A DNA stretch of 64,000 nt from Pelomyxa schiedti (taxonomy: Eukaryota > Evosea > Pelobiontida > Pelomyxidae). The stretch lies in assembly GCA_020536535.1 (NCBI GenBank), contig JAHLWZ010000231.1:1-64000 (forward strand), written 5' to 3'. Position numbers and translations under genes: made by a program. Position 1 is the stretch's first letter; every line of letters begins with the position of its first letter. The notes below the pieces were generated by a model, which was not told the DNA's origin, did not search any database, and worked only from the letters and a program-made list of their open reading frames with translations. Below, in pieces: positions 33,933 to 47,809 of the stretch.

Positions 33933-35273
33933 ATGACGTCCGTTGGCGGGAGTGCTTCGTGGTCCGACTCGTCCCACAATTACAACAGCAGCTCCAGTTC
34001 CGATGGTGGCTTCACCGACAACCAAGAAGAGGCCTTGAAAATTATCACTCTCGTTGGGGCAATTTTGTCAGTCGTTTCATGCTGCATCGTGATGATCTTT
34101 GGAATAACCAGTGTTGTTTTTCCCTCCCTTAGGAAACTTTATTTGGGGCAACCTTGTTTTTATTTTTTTTTTTTTTTTTTTTTTTTTGTGACTTACAAAC
34201 ATCTTTTGTGGATATAGTGCCACCTCTGAGAAAGTTCAAATCGAGACTGGTTGTATATCTTGCTTTCTTTGACTTGCTCCCTGCATGCGCGAAGTTGATC
34301 AGCCTTGCCTCACCTACACCAACTTCTCCTATATGCCAAGCTATGGGCTATTTTGAGCAAGTCTGTGAGCTCGTCCATTCTATTATATTTCTGCAGTGTG
34401 AATAACTATTTTGAAGGTTGGGGGGCTGCTGGGAATTTCTTGGGCAATGATGATTGCTATTGCTATGTATCTGATGATTGCGTGGAAAATTATTCCCTGG
34501 ACAAAGATCTGGTTTAATGACTTTACAATGATCGCTGTAATTGCTATTCCTTTGTGTTGTGAAGGAATTATCCCATATTTTAGATTGGGGTACGGTGCTG
34601 ATGGTATGTGCTTTTAATGTTCAACTCCCTTTTAATGCATTCTCAAGGTGCTGTATGGTGCTGGATTATGGGCCCTAAGGCCTTTCTTTACTTCTACCCC
34701 CTTGCTTGGACCTTCATTTTTTGTACTATCATTATATATATTATGGTATCCCTCAGAGGGTCAAAATTTCTGCTTTCTCACACTTTTCTAGGTTGGAAGA
34801 AATCTCGTTGTCCGCATGCGTGCCCGGAAGCATAAAGGTGAAGATGTAATATCCAAGAAAAACAGTCAAACCAGGAGTACGCTGCTACATTTAGCTCCAT
34901 TTCCAATAGTAGTGGCTGCGATTTGGTTCTGGCCCACAGTTCACAGGATCTATGTACTTCTATCAATAAATTTGTGGGAGTTTTACTTCATTTTCCAACA
35001 GAGACTGGTGAATGACGGCGAAGATCTATTCGCCTTAGCGGTATTGCATGCATTGGTTGATCCATCCAGCGGATTTATCAATTCTGTATTTCTTCTCTTC
35101 GCCGTTATCAACACTGATTCCTTTGCATCCAGGTTGTGTACAGCATTACGTACTACACAGAAATCAAAACAACAATGGTGACAAGACAATGTATACAAAT
35201 GCAAGCAGTAGAATCTGCCGAAATGCACCTCGAGGGTGCGGCCACGCCCTCGGGAACAGCAAGCACATCCTGA
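33933..35273 (+). CDS. cAMP-receptor-like (cAR family) GPCR
   Basis: Six exons, all joins in frame: 33933-34110, 34218-34372, 34417-34603, 34648-34745, 34792-35085 and 35133-35273, total 1053 nt and 350 aa. Seven hydrophobic spans are visible: IITLVGAILSVVSCCIVMIF; FKSRLVVYLAFFDLLPACAK; LLGISWAMMIAIAMYLMIAW; FTMIAVIAIPLCCEGIIPYF; FLYFYPLAWTFIFCTIIIYI; FPIVVAAIWFWPTVHRIYVL; LFALAVLHALVDPSSGFINS. YGADGAVWCWI between spans 4 and 5 and CQAMGYFEQ before span 3 are typical of the Dictyostelium cAR/CRL family. The Ser-rich N-terminus and short cytoplasmic tail fit. The ligand cannot be inferred. Confidence 0.88.
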
Positions 35274-35476
35274 CCCCAATCCGGCTCAAAAGCCACTGTT
35301 CTCCTTGTAAAACTGTGTATCCTTATGGATCAATACAGAAATTAATGACTCCACATCCTCTCGGTTTCAATAACCGAGGTATCACTACACTGAACACATA
35401 CACCAAACCATGTGTACAAGAAATAAAACAAAAGCAGTGTTTTTAGTTTCTTCCAAATTTGCAAATGTTTTTAGTC

Positions 35477-38400
35477 TTAGGCCTTATTTGGCAAAACTTT
35501 GAGTGGGGCATGGCTATCCCCATTCTCAGAAAGAAGGAGTACGTGTTGCTTTGCCCTTGTGGGGTCTCCCCAGCAGTGTACAGCCACAAGGGATAAGCAC
35601 TCGGGCTCCTGCGAGGCCTGGGCCCTCCTTCTTGTGATTGTGCCCAAACTCCCGGTGCCGCTCCGGGTAAGTGCCCTAAGAGGGGGAGGGGGCGGCGCAG
35701 ACGAAAGTGAACCAGGCCCGGGAGCAGGAGGGGCACCGGGAGGCGGGGGGGTGGCTGGCTGCGGAGTGCTGGTGAGCGCCGAGGACAGCGGGGATGGGGA
35801 TGGGGATGGGGAAAGGGAGGCGGAAGCTAGCGGGGATGATGGAGCTGGCGAGGAGGCGGGGGGAGGCGAGGGTGTGGCTCTGCTGGCCAGCATGCGGGGG
35901 CTGGAGCGGGGTGAGGAATTGTTACCTGAGGGGGTCCCTGTCGTGGGCTCCGGGGTGGAATTCTTCCATAGGATGAAGGCCGGAGTTTGGGTTATTTGGG
36001 CTATGGCGTCGAGGATGCCAGCGGGCTTGGATGGTTCCGTTTTGTTGGTGTTGGCAAGTATATTGAGGGTGTGTGTGTACCCATTCCAGCTGAAGAACCT
36101 CTCCACAAACATACAAAACACTTGTTGTCCTTGGCACCAAACATCGAGAGTCTTTTCACACGGTTCCACTTCTTGAAGATAGAGTGAACTAAGCTTGGTG
36201 TACTCACAAAGAGCCTTCTCTTTCGTGGAAGAAAGAATATCCGTAGGGGATGCGGTATTGGTTATTGCCGAGCCACCTAATATTTCAATAGCTTGCCGTC
36301 GGAAATTTTCACAGCCTTCTAAGTAAGACTTTTTAACTGCAGTTATGTGCGGCCAGTGTTGTTCTAGGAGTTCACAAATATTTTTTTGGAATTTGCCTAG
36401 TAGAACGGCCTTGATCTCAGTTGCAACTATATAGCGAATCTCACTTTGAGAAGAAACTGAGAGGAGTTGGAATATTGCCCTATCCCTCTCTGGGCTGGGC
36501 TGGAAAAATGTTTCCTCATAATTGCTCACTTCAATAATAGTCTTTTCAAGGCAGAAAGAGAACTTAGTGCTATGCACCAGCCCAATATGTGTAACTGGAT
36601 CCGAAGTTACGTGAGTTTTTGCACCTCGCTGCTTCAGTAGTAAAGCATTCAAGGGAGTCAATCCCTGAACGAGATGAATATCTGCACCCCCAGCCATTAC
36701 AGGACATGAAGTTGCACTCGAAATACGTCTTTCGCAAATGCTGGTGAATTGTCCGTCATGGAGTTGAAGTTTAAACCAACAAAGACCTGACATTGTTATG
36801 ACAACCAGCAAATTCCTCCAAGCTGTAACTGATGAAATGTGTTCAGGCAACTTGATATCGGCAATGAACCTCTGAAGTTGTGTATCAAAGACAAGTATTA
36901 GACCACCGCCACATGACAAGACAAATAATTTCCCATCCTCACCAGCAAAGGTGCTGAGTTGTGGAAGAGGGGCAGTGGTTACAAAGGAAGGAACTATCAG
37001 TGGGTGACTTTTCTCTGGTTCTGTCAATGAACATTCGGCAAGACTATTTATGAAGAAGATATTCTTTCTACTGTCAAAAGCTACAAGAGCCTTTGTATCA
37101 CGGGAAAATTCTATGTGTTCGATGGATTGCCAGCAGTTTACTGTGTTTTGAGCCTCAATATCAAAAATAAGGGAGACAGTCTCAAATCCTTTTAAATTCC
37201 ACACAAGCAAGGTTCCGCAAGGTGAGAACTTAGAGTCACAGTATACTCTAGTTGTGTTCTTAAACTCGACGGGTAGTGGTGTGACTGTGCACTTCCCATC
37301 CTTAAGAGATAAAAGAGTGAGCGTCCCATCATCCATATCCGTTGAAGCTAGGAGTTCTTTGGTCATAGAATAAGCACTTCTGCTTCGAATTAATTTAAGT
37401 GGTGTTCTGAGACAAGCGAGTTCCACCCAAGGTGGATCAAGTTGCCAAAACTTTACTTTATGATGGGAAATGAGTGCCACTCTGTCGCTTAATAGAACTG
37501 AACTACAATCTGCAGAATTGTGCTTCCTAACTGTGTGTACTTTCTCTTTATGGGATGTACTCCACAGAGAAAAAGAGTCATTTCGGTCGTCAAGAAAGAG
37601 GCTTCCATCTTGTGTAAAGTGACCCCTAAAAAATAGGTTTACAGCAGGAACGATGCTCGATTTGTTTATTGCTTTGACAGAATTGATTCCTCGGAGAAGA
37701 ACGCAATTTCCAGAGTGGAATGCGTAATATCGGTTATCTGGTGAGATGGTTTCAAATAATATGGCATCTCTGAACAAGGAGAAGCCATTTTCTGCATCCC
37801 AAATTGACATGACATTCCGTGTATCCCCAGAATACCCCCTAGAAAGAATTGATGCCTGAAGGGATATGAGAGTCGTGAGATTGCCAGAAAAGAGGAAATT
37901 CCCATTCGGAGAGAATTCAAGCAAGTCAATGGGCAATTTTATTTTTGATGCATGAAGGGTAAACAGGGACTTGAGTTCGTTGACTTCATTCATTTCAATT
38001 ATCTGTATGGTGCCATTTTGTAGACCCATTGCCAGTAACTTATTGCCATACGTTGTGCAGCAACACACAGGTGCTTCACAAATGACCGACTTCTGGAGCT
38101 TCTTTCCAGTTGCAAAATCGAGCAAGGAAACCTCCTCACAATTTACAGAGACGGCACAGTCAAGGAAAACGTTATGCATTATGGGAATACTGCTCTTCCA
38201 ACTCCCTTCCCAGACCTTGGTCCAGCTTGTAGTATCCCAGCATGATAGAGAATCTTCAGTTTGCACCACAAAGTATTTATTACTGAGTGAGAACTGGCCT
38301 GCGGCATGATGTGGGAACTTAAAGCATAGAGAACCACTGTCACTGTCATAGACCAGAACTGCCTTTGCCATTGTGGAAGATGTGGCCAGGAATCGGCTGT

Positions 38401-41400
38401 CACCTGAAAAATATGGAAGACTTAAGATTCCAGAAAAGCTTCGCTTAAAAAGCTGTACGTGACTCTGAGCATCAAACATCACCAACTCTTTGTTATTGGT
38501 AGCACATAGTTTCTTGCCATCAGGAGAGAAGAAGCAGTAACCATAAAAAGCTTTATCCAAATTGTAGAATTGGATTTCTCCATGACCAGAAAAATCAACC
38601 AAAACAACACCTTCACCAGCCACCGACATCAGTTTGTCCTTGGGTGAAAAACTGCAGTAACAAACAACGTCAGTCTCGAATTTAATTTCGGCCTCACCAA
38701 AATCCACACCACCCATTTTGCACTGAGATAAATTGGTGTTTTGCAAACAAGTCTGCTGCATATCACATCCACTCAGATCAGAGTGACTAAGATCAGCAGC
38801 TGAGAAAAACCCACAACTTAAATTTGCATCTGGAATTTGGACTCCTTGAAGGTTGCACTCACAAAAATTGTGGTTTGCTTGAATTAAAACTGTGATAGCA
38901 TTGCTTGCTGCAGTTGCGAATGATGAATTCTCACTTCTCTCAGTTTTTAATAGTCGATTTCTTGATTTGTCAACAAACATAAGAAGTGCATCCCTGAAGT
39001 GTAGATGTCTATCAGGCAGAGTATCGTCATAGAGAACAAGTTCTGTAAGAAATGCCGTTACTTCGGGGTGGGCTCTCAGTGGTTTGAAGTTCAAAGCCTG
39101 GGCAGCAGGAGGAGGGACAAAAGCATTGCACAACTGAGTCTCTCTGCGTGAACAAAATTTCCTTATGCAGGATCTTAATTTTAGGAGAGCTGCCAGTGGG
39201 AATGAGATGCATTTTCGGGCATCTTCCACAACTGTTTTTATGTTGACAATTCCGTGCTTTGTCCCCTCAGCAATGCATGCGTCATAGGGGCTTTCACCCC
39301 TCCCGATTCTGCGTATTACTTCTTCCAAACTTAAGGGGTTTCCAGAGTTTTGTGAAAGTGTCATCAGAACCTGGTGAACAAAATTGCTAGATATTTTAGA
39401 CCTGGTTGCCTGTAGCGCTTGTCGAATACGAAATTCACGGAAGTGAGTGTAGGATTGTCCAACGCATTCAAGGCAGTCATGGTAGATTTTTTGAGCAATG
39501 AAATACTCCATGATTGTTTTATGAAGGAACCTTGTGAAAGAATTGTTAATTTAGCGAATTACAAGTTTGTTAGATACATGTAGTTGTTGGCTCCCTTTTG
39601 TTGCAATATACAACCGGATCTAACAAGTTCCACAGCAGGATTTATACAACTGAAAAATCTTTCAAGTTGATGGTGCATGTCAAGAACTCTGGCTCCATCC
39701 TTTCTAGTCCACTTGGGAGAATAGCGTATAAGACTTGTCCCATGAGAAAACATGTAAAAAGCAAGTTCTTCACTAAAATATCTGTAGTCTCGAGCAATGT
39801 CACCCCTGACCTATATCCACCAATTAATACCAGGTCCAGCTATAATTATAAAGGAACCTGGAAGTCAAACATAATATTGTCCTCACCAGGGTTCTCACAG
39901 GCCACAGAAGCGTCATTTAATCTCTCAGGGGTAATTTTGGATTTCTCTTTTTGAAACCAATGCTCGGTAAATCGATCGTATAGCTCAAGGCGTGTCAATT
40001 TGTACGAATTCCTTGCGGATTTATGCTTGTGTGCCCCACGAACAGAGTCTTCAAGTTTTTGTTTCACCTCATCATGTTGATATTTTTCCACAAGAGACGG
40101 AAGAATTTCCATAAAAATAGACAGGACAAATGGTGTCTTTATGAGGTCTTTGATGCCACCAAGCTTGGCCTCAAATTCTTCATATAGGTCCGCACAGAGA
40201 GCTGCTTGACCTCCTCCATAATGCCGGTAATTAGCAACATACTCCTTGATTTTTCTATCATCAAACACTTCAATATGCCAACATAGAACTTCTTCTGCAT
40301 TCAGCGTGGAACTTTTCAATGTGGTGAATTGTTTGTTCCAATCTTGGCTGACCGCTTCAGCTCTACTTGTTATTAGTAGTTGTGCGTTCCAATCCGCGAA
40401 ATTGTTTGTTTTGCATAGATTAACCCCAGGGTCCAATTTGATCTCATCAAAGCCATCGAGAATAATCAACAGACGCTGTTGCCGAATTTTGAGGATTTCA
40501 ATATTCTCAAATGTAAAGCCCTCGTTCAACAGAAATTTTTCCAGCAAGTTTTTCCTGTGCCAACAATTAGAGTGGGCCAATTAGTGGTGTGTACATACTT
40601 AGGATCTTTGACTGTGGCCAAAGAAATTATTATCGGGAAAATATTGAATTTGTCGAACTGTTCCCACAGTTTCTTGGCAATGAATTTTGCAAAGATGGAT
40701 TTTCCAGTACCACCAGGGCCTAAAAGGAGCAGTGTCTTAGGTCTTTGCCCTGGGAGTCCATTTGAAGTGCTTGTCAGTTGAAGGAAATCAGAATAAAATG
40801 TAGAACTCAGATCAAAGCATTTTTCTTTTGGATCATTGACCTCTAACTTTCCTTGAGTCTCGATGTACAACTTGAGTTCTTGCTCAAGGTTGGGGTCACT
40901 AAAAAATTTATCTCTGAACTCCCTAATCTGGTCATCAACCGAACCTCTAAGCAACTCTTGCAACACTTTCTTAGCTTTTTGCAAAAGTTCTCCGTTTGCA
41001 TCCTCCTCATCCGCTTGGATTTCTGGAAACTCCGCGCGAGAGTCATTAAGGATAGATTTCAGTTCCACAATGGGGTGAACTTGAAAAGAAGCACTCTCAG
41101 AACTTCGTTCACATTGTATTTGCCCAAGTAAAGTGGCAAAGGGCTCCAACTTGCTTGATATGTAGGCAATTGCCTTTGCGGGAAAGATATTGCTGTTCGC
41201 TTTTAAGGTGCCCTGTAGGTGCCTAATCCTCTCGTCATTCCTTGGTAAATTTTTTCTTAGCTTGGCTGGTACAGGTTGGTCGAAGTCAAAAGAGGATGTC
41301 CCAGACATGTCAATAAAGACCCAAGTTTCCCGCATATGAATGTATGCAAGGAGCCCTTGGGATTTCCTACTGGCTTTAGCTTCCTCTATAGCTCTCTCAA

Positions 41401-43925
41401 ACTGTTTGCCACTGCTCTGAAAGCTTGCTACTGCAATATCGACTCCCAAGTGTCTTGCAAGTTGCTGTTCTTCCAGTACTATGAATTGTTCCACATCTTC
41501 TAGCTGTTGCATTGCGCATAATTTGATTGCTTCTGGAAATTTTGTGTATTCCTTCAGTCTGTAAAGTATCAGAACTTGCAGCCCCCCATCAGCAGAGCTG
41601 CTAGAAAGTGTCTCATCTCCAGGCCCCTGTCCCAACAAAACTTTTCGCATCTGTTCAATACACCACTTCTTTAATTCCAGATTGCCAAGAAGTGGTTTTG
41701 ATCTCACAATACCTGCGTTTTCATTAAGACGTCTCAACGGTGTAGCAATTATCGGTCTCACCATCGAGGAGATTCATATAGCCAATAGTGAAATCCTGTT
41801 CTCCAAAGACTCTGGACGACACCTTGTTTGCCAATCCTGACACCTTCTTCTTAGCATCTGACACAATTTTGGAGGCAGTTGGTTTATCTTTGATAGGCCC
41901 CAGAGCTGAGGAGTCTGTAGTAACTGGCTTCTCTGTGAGGACATTTCGTCCATGTACTCTGGTATTCCAAAATATCTTTGCTGCGTGGTCTACTAACAAG
42001 AGCCGTTCTTGTGCAGTGGAGGAAAGCCTGCTTAGTTTAAAAAGGTCGAGCTCAATTAAGAACAACTGATCCATCCAGCTTTTTTGTATATTAGTTTCTT
42101 CAAGAGAACTTTTTACTCCTTTTGCTGCATCAACAAGTGAGGAGATGTCCCATTGATTAACCAAATTTGCTAGACCTTGCATCACCATAACACCTAAGAA
42201 CAGTATTGAGGACGACGTTCCTGGGTTTTAGGGAGTCCTACCATGTCCAACCCATTTGACAACACTATCAAGCAATTCTGAGGTATCTTCAATTCTAAGA
42301 AGATTCTGTTTGGCAACTTCGGCAGCAGCAGCAACATAACACTCCTTTCTATTGTAATCTGCAAAGCATCCTTTTATTTCATTGAGAGAGGTGGCCATTT
42401 GGGTTTTGTCTTCCACCCTGGGGGAACGTGAGTGCCAAGGAGGAAGTGATAGGACAACTTGAGTTGGGAGACCCCTGCAGCCCATAGCGATCTCAGAACA
42501 TTGCTTATTGCCTGAAGAACACAGTAAACTCTCTCGGCATTCGCACTTTGGGTATGCATGCCAGCCACTTTCGATGTTAGTACCTGAAGGACCTTCGTCA
42601 TCCTGAAGAGTAGTTGGAAGTCTGTGGGTATTGCAACTACTCACTGGTCTTCCGCAAATAGGTCACATTTTGCTTCGCTGAGAACAAATGCCACAGCATC
42701 GACCATTCCAACATTGATTAGGACATCTTGGTTCACTGCATTGATGAATGCATCCAAAAGTAACTGGACAACTTCGCTATCATCTACAAGTGCTAGTTGC
42801 TTCACTTCGTCAATCAAAAATTGCGGTTTGACTGGCGTTAAGGCAAACTGATTGATGACTTCAATGCACAATCTCCTTAAGGGATCTTTTCGGCTAAGTC
42901 GCTGTGAAAGAGCTTGTGCAGGCATGTCAATAACCGGCCTTCCACTACCTGTCACTGTGTCCAAAAGCAACTTTGCAGCTTGCTTCACGGTGTCAAAAAT
43001 GCCTTTCAAGCTGGCTGCAGTGCTCTTAGACTCAGTTGGAACTTTAACATGCTTGTTGAGCTCCTCGAGTCGCACTTGAGCAGTTTCTTTGATGCCAGAC
43101 GAGAGGATATGTGAAAGCTCATTCACACTGGACACCATTTTGATTTTTGTCGCATCCGACACGTGCTGTTCACTACGTTCCGGTATAACTTGCAATGGGG
43201 CAGCAGTAGATGGTGAAGTAACATTACTTGAAGATGTCCCTGCGTCCGGAGTAGGAGCCAATGTGTTAGTGGGCTTAGACACATCCTCTTCCCTGATTGT
43301 TTTTGGCAGTGAATTGCAGGGTTTTTCTGCTAGAGTGGGAGGCAATTCAGGAGGCACCCATTGAATGGTAACGTGCAATTTGCCTTTTGGGACATCCTTT
43401 TTAGTCTTAAGCTTTCACAGTAATATTGGTAGTATACAGTTAAGTCAAGCAACTGGTCAGAAACTTCTCTGTCAACCAAAGTGCTCAAATCACATATTGC
43501 ACTACCAAGAGGAGTATCAGCTTTGTGTTTGACATGGCTCTACGTGCAGTTAAAGGATATCAGGTTTTTTTGACATACCCAAACTCTAAAAGCTATAGCT
43601 TTAGGTTTTTCCCTTGTTTCGTACACAAACTCTTGCTCCCACTATTAAAAAAATCAGCCTCAGAGAAAGGGGTGAAAAAAAAAGGGAGGAAAACCCTGGG
43701 GGTTGTAGCTGAGCTCGATAGTTTCGTTTCGCCAATCAAAACGTTGCCGTCATGCACAACGATTTCAACGAAGGGCAACGCTAGACTGTGCGTTTAGTTT
43801 TGCTTTTGTGGCTGCAAGGGGATTTTTTTTTTGTTGCTTTCTTTTCGTGTTGGTGTTCAACCTCCTTCGTGATTGACAGGAACAAGGTGCCGAGCACTGA
43901 CAACTGACACTCCCAGAGTGCCCAT
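35477..43925 (-). CDS. Very large C2-NACHT-pentapeptide-WD40 protein (NLR-like)
   Basis: About 2,500 aa in many exons, from ATG 43925 to the stop at 35477. A split C2 domain comes first (MGTLGVSVVSARHLVPV; FVEIVVHDGNV; DTPLGSAICDLSTL; GKLHVTIQW). A long helical region follows (43200-41100). The NACHT module has Walker A LLLLGPGGTGKSIFAKF (about 40715) and Walker B LLIILDGFDEI (about 40460), then YMFLHKTIMEYFIA across an intron near 39530. The last exon (39525-35477) has pentapeptide repeats around 38700-38880 (for example DLSHSDLSGCDMQ). It then has about 2 kb of WD40-like repeats, a helical segment and a Pro/Ser/Ala-rich tail. Introns at 41720-41763 and near 40560 and 39840 join in frame; the join near 42430-42480 is not resolved. 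Expected: an NTP-switched signalling scaffold, with C2 suggesting membrane or lipid docking. Confidence 0.85.
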
Positions 43926-44151
43926 TCGTCCCCCAAACGACAACCTTTGACGTTGTTCCCGAAAACCAAAAAAGCAAACTGCACACTTTCTCAGGAAAAA
44001 GGGAGGAAGGATTCCCCCTCCAAGACATATCGAGAGTCCTCGGTCACCCGGGTGTTCACTGTGTCCCTCCAAGAACGCACTTTGAACCGTTGTTGGCCTT
44101 TGATTTCTTCGGTGATTCAGAGGCACTCAGTTCAAGCAGATTCGTTATGAG
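43926..44151. promoter_or_regulatory. Compact divergent promoter region
   Basis: Only 226 bases separate the start codons of the C2-NACHT gene (minus) and ints7 (plus), so the two genes probably share regulatory sequence. No clear motif was seen. Confidence 0.35.
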
Positions 44152-47100
44152 ATGAACAAAGGCGAAGAGGGAGACAGCAACAGCCGGGCACGATCGTTGC
44201 TCCTCACATTTGACAAGCTGTTGTATGGAGGAGGGAGCGGCGGGGCCGTGGGTGGTTCGAGGCAGCTGCAACAACAGCAGCCGGGGTTTGGCGTTGTTGG
44301 GTCGTCGCCCGCCCCCGCGCCCTTGGTTGGGATTATGGGAGGCGAGGGGGGTCCCGGCGTTGCTCAGCAGTACCGCGCTTTGCTACTGATTCCCACGTTG
44401 TTTTCTTTGACTTCAAATTCGGCCACTCTCAATGCTGTAACTTCGATTTCTTGCCTCTTTCTTTTTTAAAACCCTGGCACCGAATCTCTTGTGTTTATCT
44501 TTGTGTTAGGCTTTTATGAAGATGGCTGATGTATTTATAAACACAACGTAACTTCCTCTTTATTGGTCCCATAATGTTTGTTATGCTTTGGGGGTAATTA
44601 TTGTCGTACTGGCAGGAGTAACCTCATACGCCACTGCATATTCCAAGTTGTCTCCAACCCGAATGTAATCAAGTCTCACCATCTTATCACTTGTGCTGAT
44701 GAAGTTATATCGAGATTCCACAGCGTAAGATAGCTCTACTGCAAGATGGTAGAATTCAATATTTATGTTGTATATAGGTTTTGCTATCAAATGATCCAAT
44801 TGCAAGAGCTATCACTTTGAGGTTTCTTCCTGAAGATTGGTCGAAGCTGAACTTTTCTGCAGGGTTTTTTCGTCCATGCCCACGTTGATTCGTAATCAGC
44901 TACTTGTGCATCATGGGTATAAACAAATGCATTCTGTGAAACCAATCTAAGCTACCAGGCTCATCACAATTCCCCAGAGTGAGGAACAGCCTTGACTCGA
45001 ATAATCAATTGGAAGTGGATGCCTCTATCGCCACTATCGAATCGTTATGCAGTTGCTCTTGCATTTTTGCGGAGAGTATTATAACTCGGCTTGATGCAAT
45101 GATAAAGGGTAGGATTTGTGACAGGTGGGCTTGGTGACTTATCATTTCTCCAGAATTAGTTACCCCACTGCAAAAGAAATTAAAAATAATAAGGATCCTC
45201 AGACATATGCACCATACTGCTGCGTTGTCTCAACAAGTATTGAAACTGTATTAGTTAATAATACCCGGTCAATGCTTCCCAGGCTGAAGCAATCTGCCGT
45301 GAAATGTTAAAGCGATACCCTTTGTCAGTCGTTTATTTGGTTACACTGGATACGTTGACTTCTCTGGCGTGCACTTCAGTTATAATAATACCCAAGCAAG
45401 TTATCAACCATTCTTCTTTCTATTCCCAATTTTCTTAAATACGGATAGGTGGATTTCTTATTTACCACTTTGAAGCAAGATATGAGAGAAGAAGTGTGTG
45501 TTGCGTGCCTAAAGCACCTTGAGTGTTTAACGAAAGTTTCTCCTCATACAAGAGCTTCTACAAACAGAGTCGAGGTTTCGTTGCGTGGTGGAACTGGGTA
45601 GGCACACTCACCTCCCACAAGGAATTGCTTGGACTGGCTGAAATAAAGCACAAATTTAAGATCCACGACTCCATTTTACAAGTTTTTCAAGCTATGTGTC
45701 AGGCGCAACATGAAGCAATCCTGTGCAATTATGACAGACTGGTATGATTTCTTTGACTCTGTACTCAGACGCTACCCATACCCTTTTATCTATCTGTATT
45801 CATGCCTTCACACAGTTTAACCTTCTGGACCAACTTACATTCAATCGTGTCACTCCATCCCACATAGTGGCGTCCACGAAACTTGTTCAATGCTTGATGT
45901 TACGCTGTTCCGATTCCAGCGAAAAAAACCAAGAGTTTCTATCAAAAATGCAGAAATGGTTACTAGGAGCTGTATGCTTTGGTATTTCTTATCTCTTTAA
46001 ATCTGAGGATTCATCCAAGGGTACCTGATTTTTTTTTACCCCACAACAACCTAAACACAAATCAGACACTAGAATATCTGTAATACAGCTAGCACGTTTT
46101 TTGGTCAAGCAAGATTCCACACTCACTCCTCACATTATTGCGGCTCTTGTATCTGTTATTGAGGGCTCTTCTGGTATTCTCCTGTGCTATTTTTTTCCCC
46201 CTTAAGTTCATGTCAGTCATTCGGATTGAAGAACCCTCTGCGAATCTACTGAGCCAATGTATTTTCCTCATTGCTGCTCTAAGCCCTTCTTCCCTGTCTC
46301 CCCATATTAATACTTTGTGTGCTTACCTAACACGAACCCTGAAAAGTGCTAGCCTTCCGCTAATGGTACTCTGTTTTCTTTCCCATATCAGTGAAGTTCA
46401 TTGTTTCTATTATTTCAGAGAAACCTATGCGGGGCATTACTGCATTTCAGTGTGTATGACCAGCATCAAACCAAGCACTTACAACAGCACGTCTCTAGCG
46501 TTGCTCATCACCAAGCAGTTGAGGTAGTGCAAATGGTACTCCAGGCCTTGGTTGAGGAAAACCGGAACTGGGAATGCTTTATCATGGCTAGAGAAGCATT
46601 TTGTATTGGTCAGCACACCATTTCTACGAAACTCTTTTCTTCTCTGTCTCAAAAGGTAAGAGTATATTCCTGTGCACAAATCGGTCTTTCCTTAGACTTA
46701 GGTGGAGAGAGAACATTTCTATTTCTGGTTCCAGGCTCTATCAGAGATATCTTCAGCAGAAGTCCTTCTCACTGAACACACAAATGATGGACATGCAGCC
46801 TCTATGTGCTACCTATACCAAGCAAAAACACATTTAATGGTAAATTCTCCTCTGTGGTTATTATTCTCAGTATCTTAGGCTGCTTCAGATTTTCAATATG
46901 CCTTTGCGTATCAAATAGAATTTGTATCCCTCCGAATTCAATATCTTGAAGCAGTGTTATCTACTTGGTATCTTTGCCTTCCCTGATCAACCTTTTTCCC
47001 AAAATCTTGTGCTCTCAGTGCATGGATTGATGAGGCCTACTCGCCTCACTCAAGTCAAGCCAGTCAAGCTGTATTAATTCTTCCTTCCAGAAGTAAGGTT

Positions 47101-47724
47101 TAATAATACACCTTGATTAGGTACTGAACCAGCTGGAAAATGTACTTACCATGGCTGCACACTTTTTTGAGCACTTTCCTCATAAGTTAACTGCGATTGC
47201 TCAAGAGTAATTTGACCCCTCTCCTTCAGTGACATGACTTTCCCTACCCTTTTAGTTTTTGCATTGCAACTCATGTGATAAAGACTCTTCTGGATGTGGC
47301 AGGAGTAGGGTGTGTCAACCTTAAGGCTATCAATTGAGCTGATCACCACCTCACCACCAGACAACAGCAACTGGTGACTTGTTTTCCCCTGCCGCATGCA
47401 TTGAAAGAGAGCACTCTTCCTGCCGGTGTTACTAACTTACATTCCACCGCTTGGACAATGTTCCACAACGTTGAGAATTTCCAGAAGCTTGTTACAGCAA
47501 GCAGCAACACCACAGACGGCTCTGCCTCTGTTCAGGTTAATATTTACATACTATGCAGCATTGCCAACAAATGCCCAATCACCCCAAACACCCACCATAT
47601 TCACCACCCATAGTGCCAATTAACACCCAAACAGGCCACACTGCTTCTCAACATATGGAAGCTGGTAGAGCCCTCCCCTTTCCCTAGAGACTTTTTCTTT
47701 GTGGCCAAGAGACCATCACCCTGA
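44152..47724 (+). CDS. INTS7: Integrator complex subunit 7 homologue
   Basis: Many small exons. Diagnostic matches to INTS7, in order: LNA|AFMKMADVFINT at the 44450-44545 join; VLLSNDPIARAITLR near 44780; SLDSNNQLEVDASIATIES near 45000; LVTPLQKKLKIIRILRHMHH near 45170; TTLKQDMREEVCVACLKHLE near 45480; and a FVSLRIQYLEAVL segment near 46940. After an intron that starts at about 47536 the last exon reads LVEPSPFPRDFFFVAKRPSP and stops at 47724. The protein is an ARM/HEAT-type helical scaffold of the Integrator complex, which processes snRNA 3' ends and ends transcription at paused promoters. The N-terminus carries a Gly/Gln/Pro-rich insert between LYGGG and AQQYRALLL. Not every exon was resolved. 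It is followed by uba3 after only 85 bases. Confidence 0.85.
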
Positions 47725-47809
47725 ACAAACTTCCAGAAAAAAAAAAATTAACACCTGTTTTGAAGGCTGACGATAGCCGATCTCAATTTCAAATCTAAGG
47801 GAAAAAGGA

